Of a stretch of DNA of 40,701 bases, positions 40,064-40,701 are shown one piece after another. The notes beneath the pieces were generated by a model. It did no database searches and had not been told where the DNA came from. It was given only the letters and a program-made list of their open reading frames with translations. The stretch is from CAYMJK01 sp043101635 (GTDB lineage: Bacteria; Planctomycetota; Phycisphaerae; Phycisphaerales; UBA1924), in the NCBI GenBank assembly GCA_043101635.1, contig JBICIE010000013.1, forward strand, positions 1 to 40,701, in the 5' to 3' direction. The position numbers were made by a program, and so were the translations under genes. Every line of letters starts with the position of its first letter. Positions within the stretch are counted from its first letter, which is position 1.

Positions 40064-40701
40064 TCAGCGGAGCTGGTACTCTTTCAGCTTCCGGTACAAG
40101 GTCCGCTCGCCGATGCCGAGCAGCTTGGCCGCCTGCTCCCGGTTGCCGCCGGTCAGGCGCAGCGTCTCGCGGATGGCCCGCTTCTCGATCTGCTGCAGGC
40201 TGGCGCCGGCCAGCGAGCCGCCGCCGCTCGGCTCGCCCTCATCCTCGCCCGCCCGGACCTCGTCGGGGATGTGTCGTACATCCAGCGTGACCTCGGCGCC
40301 CGGCTCGGACTGCCCGATGGCGGTGACCACCATGTTCTGCACCACATTGAGCAGTTGGCGCACGTTGCCCGGCCAGCGGTAGCTGGTCAGACGCATCAGG
40401 GCCGCGTCGGTGACGGCCGGCGGTGGCCGCCCCGGCGCGATCTCCGCCGCGAACCGCGCCACCGCGTGCATCACGATGCGCGGGATGTCCTCCCGGCGCT
40501 CCCGCAGCGGCGGCAGGGGGATGTGCGAGCCGTTGATCCGGAAGTACAGATCCTCCCGGAACTCGCCCGCCTTGATCAGGACGCGCAGGTCCTTGTTGGT
40601 GGCGCTGATGAATCGGACATCTGTCCGTCGGGAGTCAATGGCGCCGAGGCGCACCACCTCGAACGATTCCAGAGATCTGAAGAGCGTCTTGTAGGGAAAG
40701 A
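40064..40701 (-). CDS. Sigma-54-dependent transcriptional activator, C-terminal part (5' truncated)
   Basis: The frame is open to the window end, but its first codons there come from adapter sequence (40673-40701), so real coding sequence is about 40064-40672. It contains the end of the AAA+ domain (VRFISATNKDL, GEFREDLYFRINGSHIPLPP, LRERREDIPRIV, the R-finger region YRWPGNVRQLLNVVQNM) and a Fis-type helix-turn-helix end (QQIEKRAIRETLRLTGGNREQAAKLLGIGERTLYRKLKEY). It activates sigma-54 promoters. The sensor domain and GAFTGA loop lie outside the window, so its signal is unknown. Confidence 0.9.
   Translation of the reverse strand, partial: FPYKTLFRSLESFEVVRLGAIDSRRTDVRFISATNKDLRVLIKAGEFREDLYFRINGSHIPLPPLRERREDIPRIVMHAVARFAAEIAPGRPPPAVTDAALMRLTSYRWPGNVRQLLNVVQNMVVTAIGQSEPGAEVTLDVRHIPDEVRAGEDEGEPSGGGSLAGASLQQIEKRAIRETLRLTGGNREQAAKLLGIGERTLYRKLKEYQLR
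40673..40701 (+). other. Illumina adapter-like sequence at contig end
   Basis: The last 29 bases match the reverse complement of the Illumina universal adapter (AGATCGGAAGAGC... then GTGTAGGGAAAGA) with only two differences, both G to T (AGATCTGAAGAGC and GTCTTGTAGG). Translated on the minus strand it gives KTLFRS, a known adapter-derived peptide. It should not be read as genome sequence. Confidence 0.85.

Noticed and set aside
1..40701. CRISPR array or prophage
   Set aside because: No evenly spaced direct repeats, cas genes, integrase or phage structural genes were seen. The HNH gene stands alone.

Overview
This is a GC-rich, densely coding window, most likely from a planctomycete of the class Phycisphaerae. 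The best taxonomic clue is the secreted protein at 36141, whose C-terminus is a double acidic, dockerin-like repeat closing in Gly-Cys, a sorting domain I associate with Phycisphaerales. Three secreted proteins with PLP-type CTERM sorting signals, alternative GTG/TTG starts and many 4-base stop/start overlaps agree with this. The last 29 bases closely match an Illumina adapter, so the window appears to end at a contig end. The first gene and the last gene are both cut by the window edges.

Layout. 1-3117: AsmA-like envelope protein, 5' end missing. 3118-6253 (minus): dnaX, a small membrane-anchored protein, ybaB and a Nudix hydrolase in one operon. dnaX carries a textbook frameshift cassette that splits it into a short (gamma) and a long (tau) product. 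6388-7055: PIN toxin-like gene with a small downstream partner. 7139-8563: photolyase. 8621-11076 (minus): three paralogous secreted PLP-CTERM proteins. 11228-11343 (minus): SRP RNA. 11414-13989: rlmE and a BatA/VWA membrane protein. 13990-14550: non-coding region rich in palindromic repeats. 14551-17142: a lipoprotein (minus), an aquaporin and tRNA-Phe(GAA). 17313-19110: a histidine kinase convergent with a stand-alone receiver protein.

The metabolic core is 19089-30208. A hoxFUYH operon plus its maturation protease (minus) encodes a bidirectional NAD-linked [NiFe]-hydrogenase of the group 3d type: HoxF/HoxU form the diaphorase and HoxY/HoxH the hydrogenase module. Divergent from it, hypFCDEAB (plus) encodes the complete core set for building and inserting the NiFe(CN)2CO site. 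Nearly all of these genes overlap or abut. The receiver gene starts inside the end of the protease gene, so it is probably translated with the hydrogenase.

30237-33481 holds a GNAT acetyltransferase, an acyl-CoA synthetase and a D-lyxose-isomerase-like cupin. 33481-35113 is the mobile-element area: REP palindromes, a frameshifted REP-associated Y1 transposase, and a DDE insertion sequence sitting exactly in the 4-base loop of a REP hairpin. 35155-40701 holds two secreted proteins (one with no stop codon before its terminator), a LolD/MacB-type ABC ATPase, an HNH endonuclease and the C-terminal part of a sigma-54 activator.

The points most worth a second look are the dnaX recoding site, the IS inside the REP loop, the stop-less dockerin gene, the coupling of a receiver gene to the hox operon, and the adapter at the contig end.
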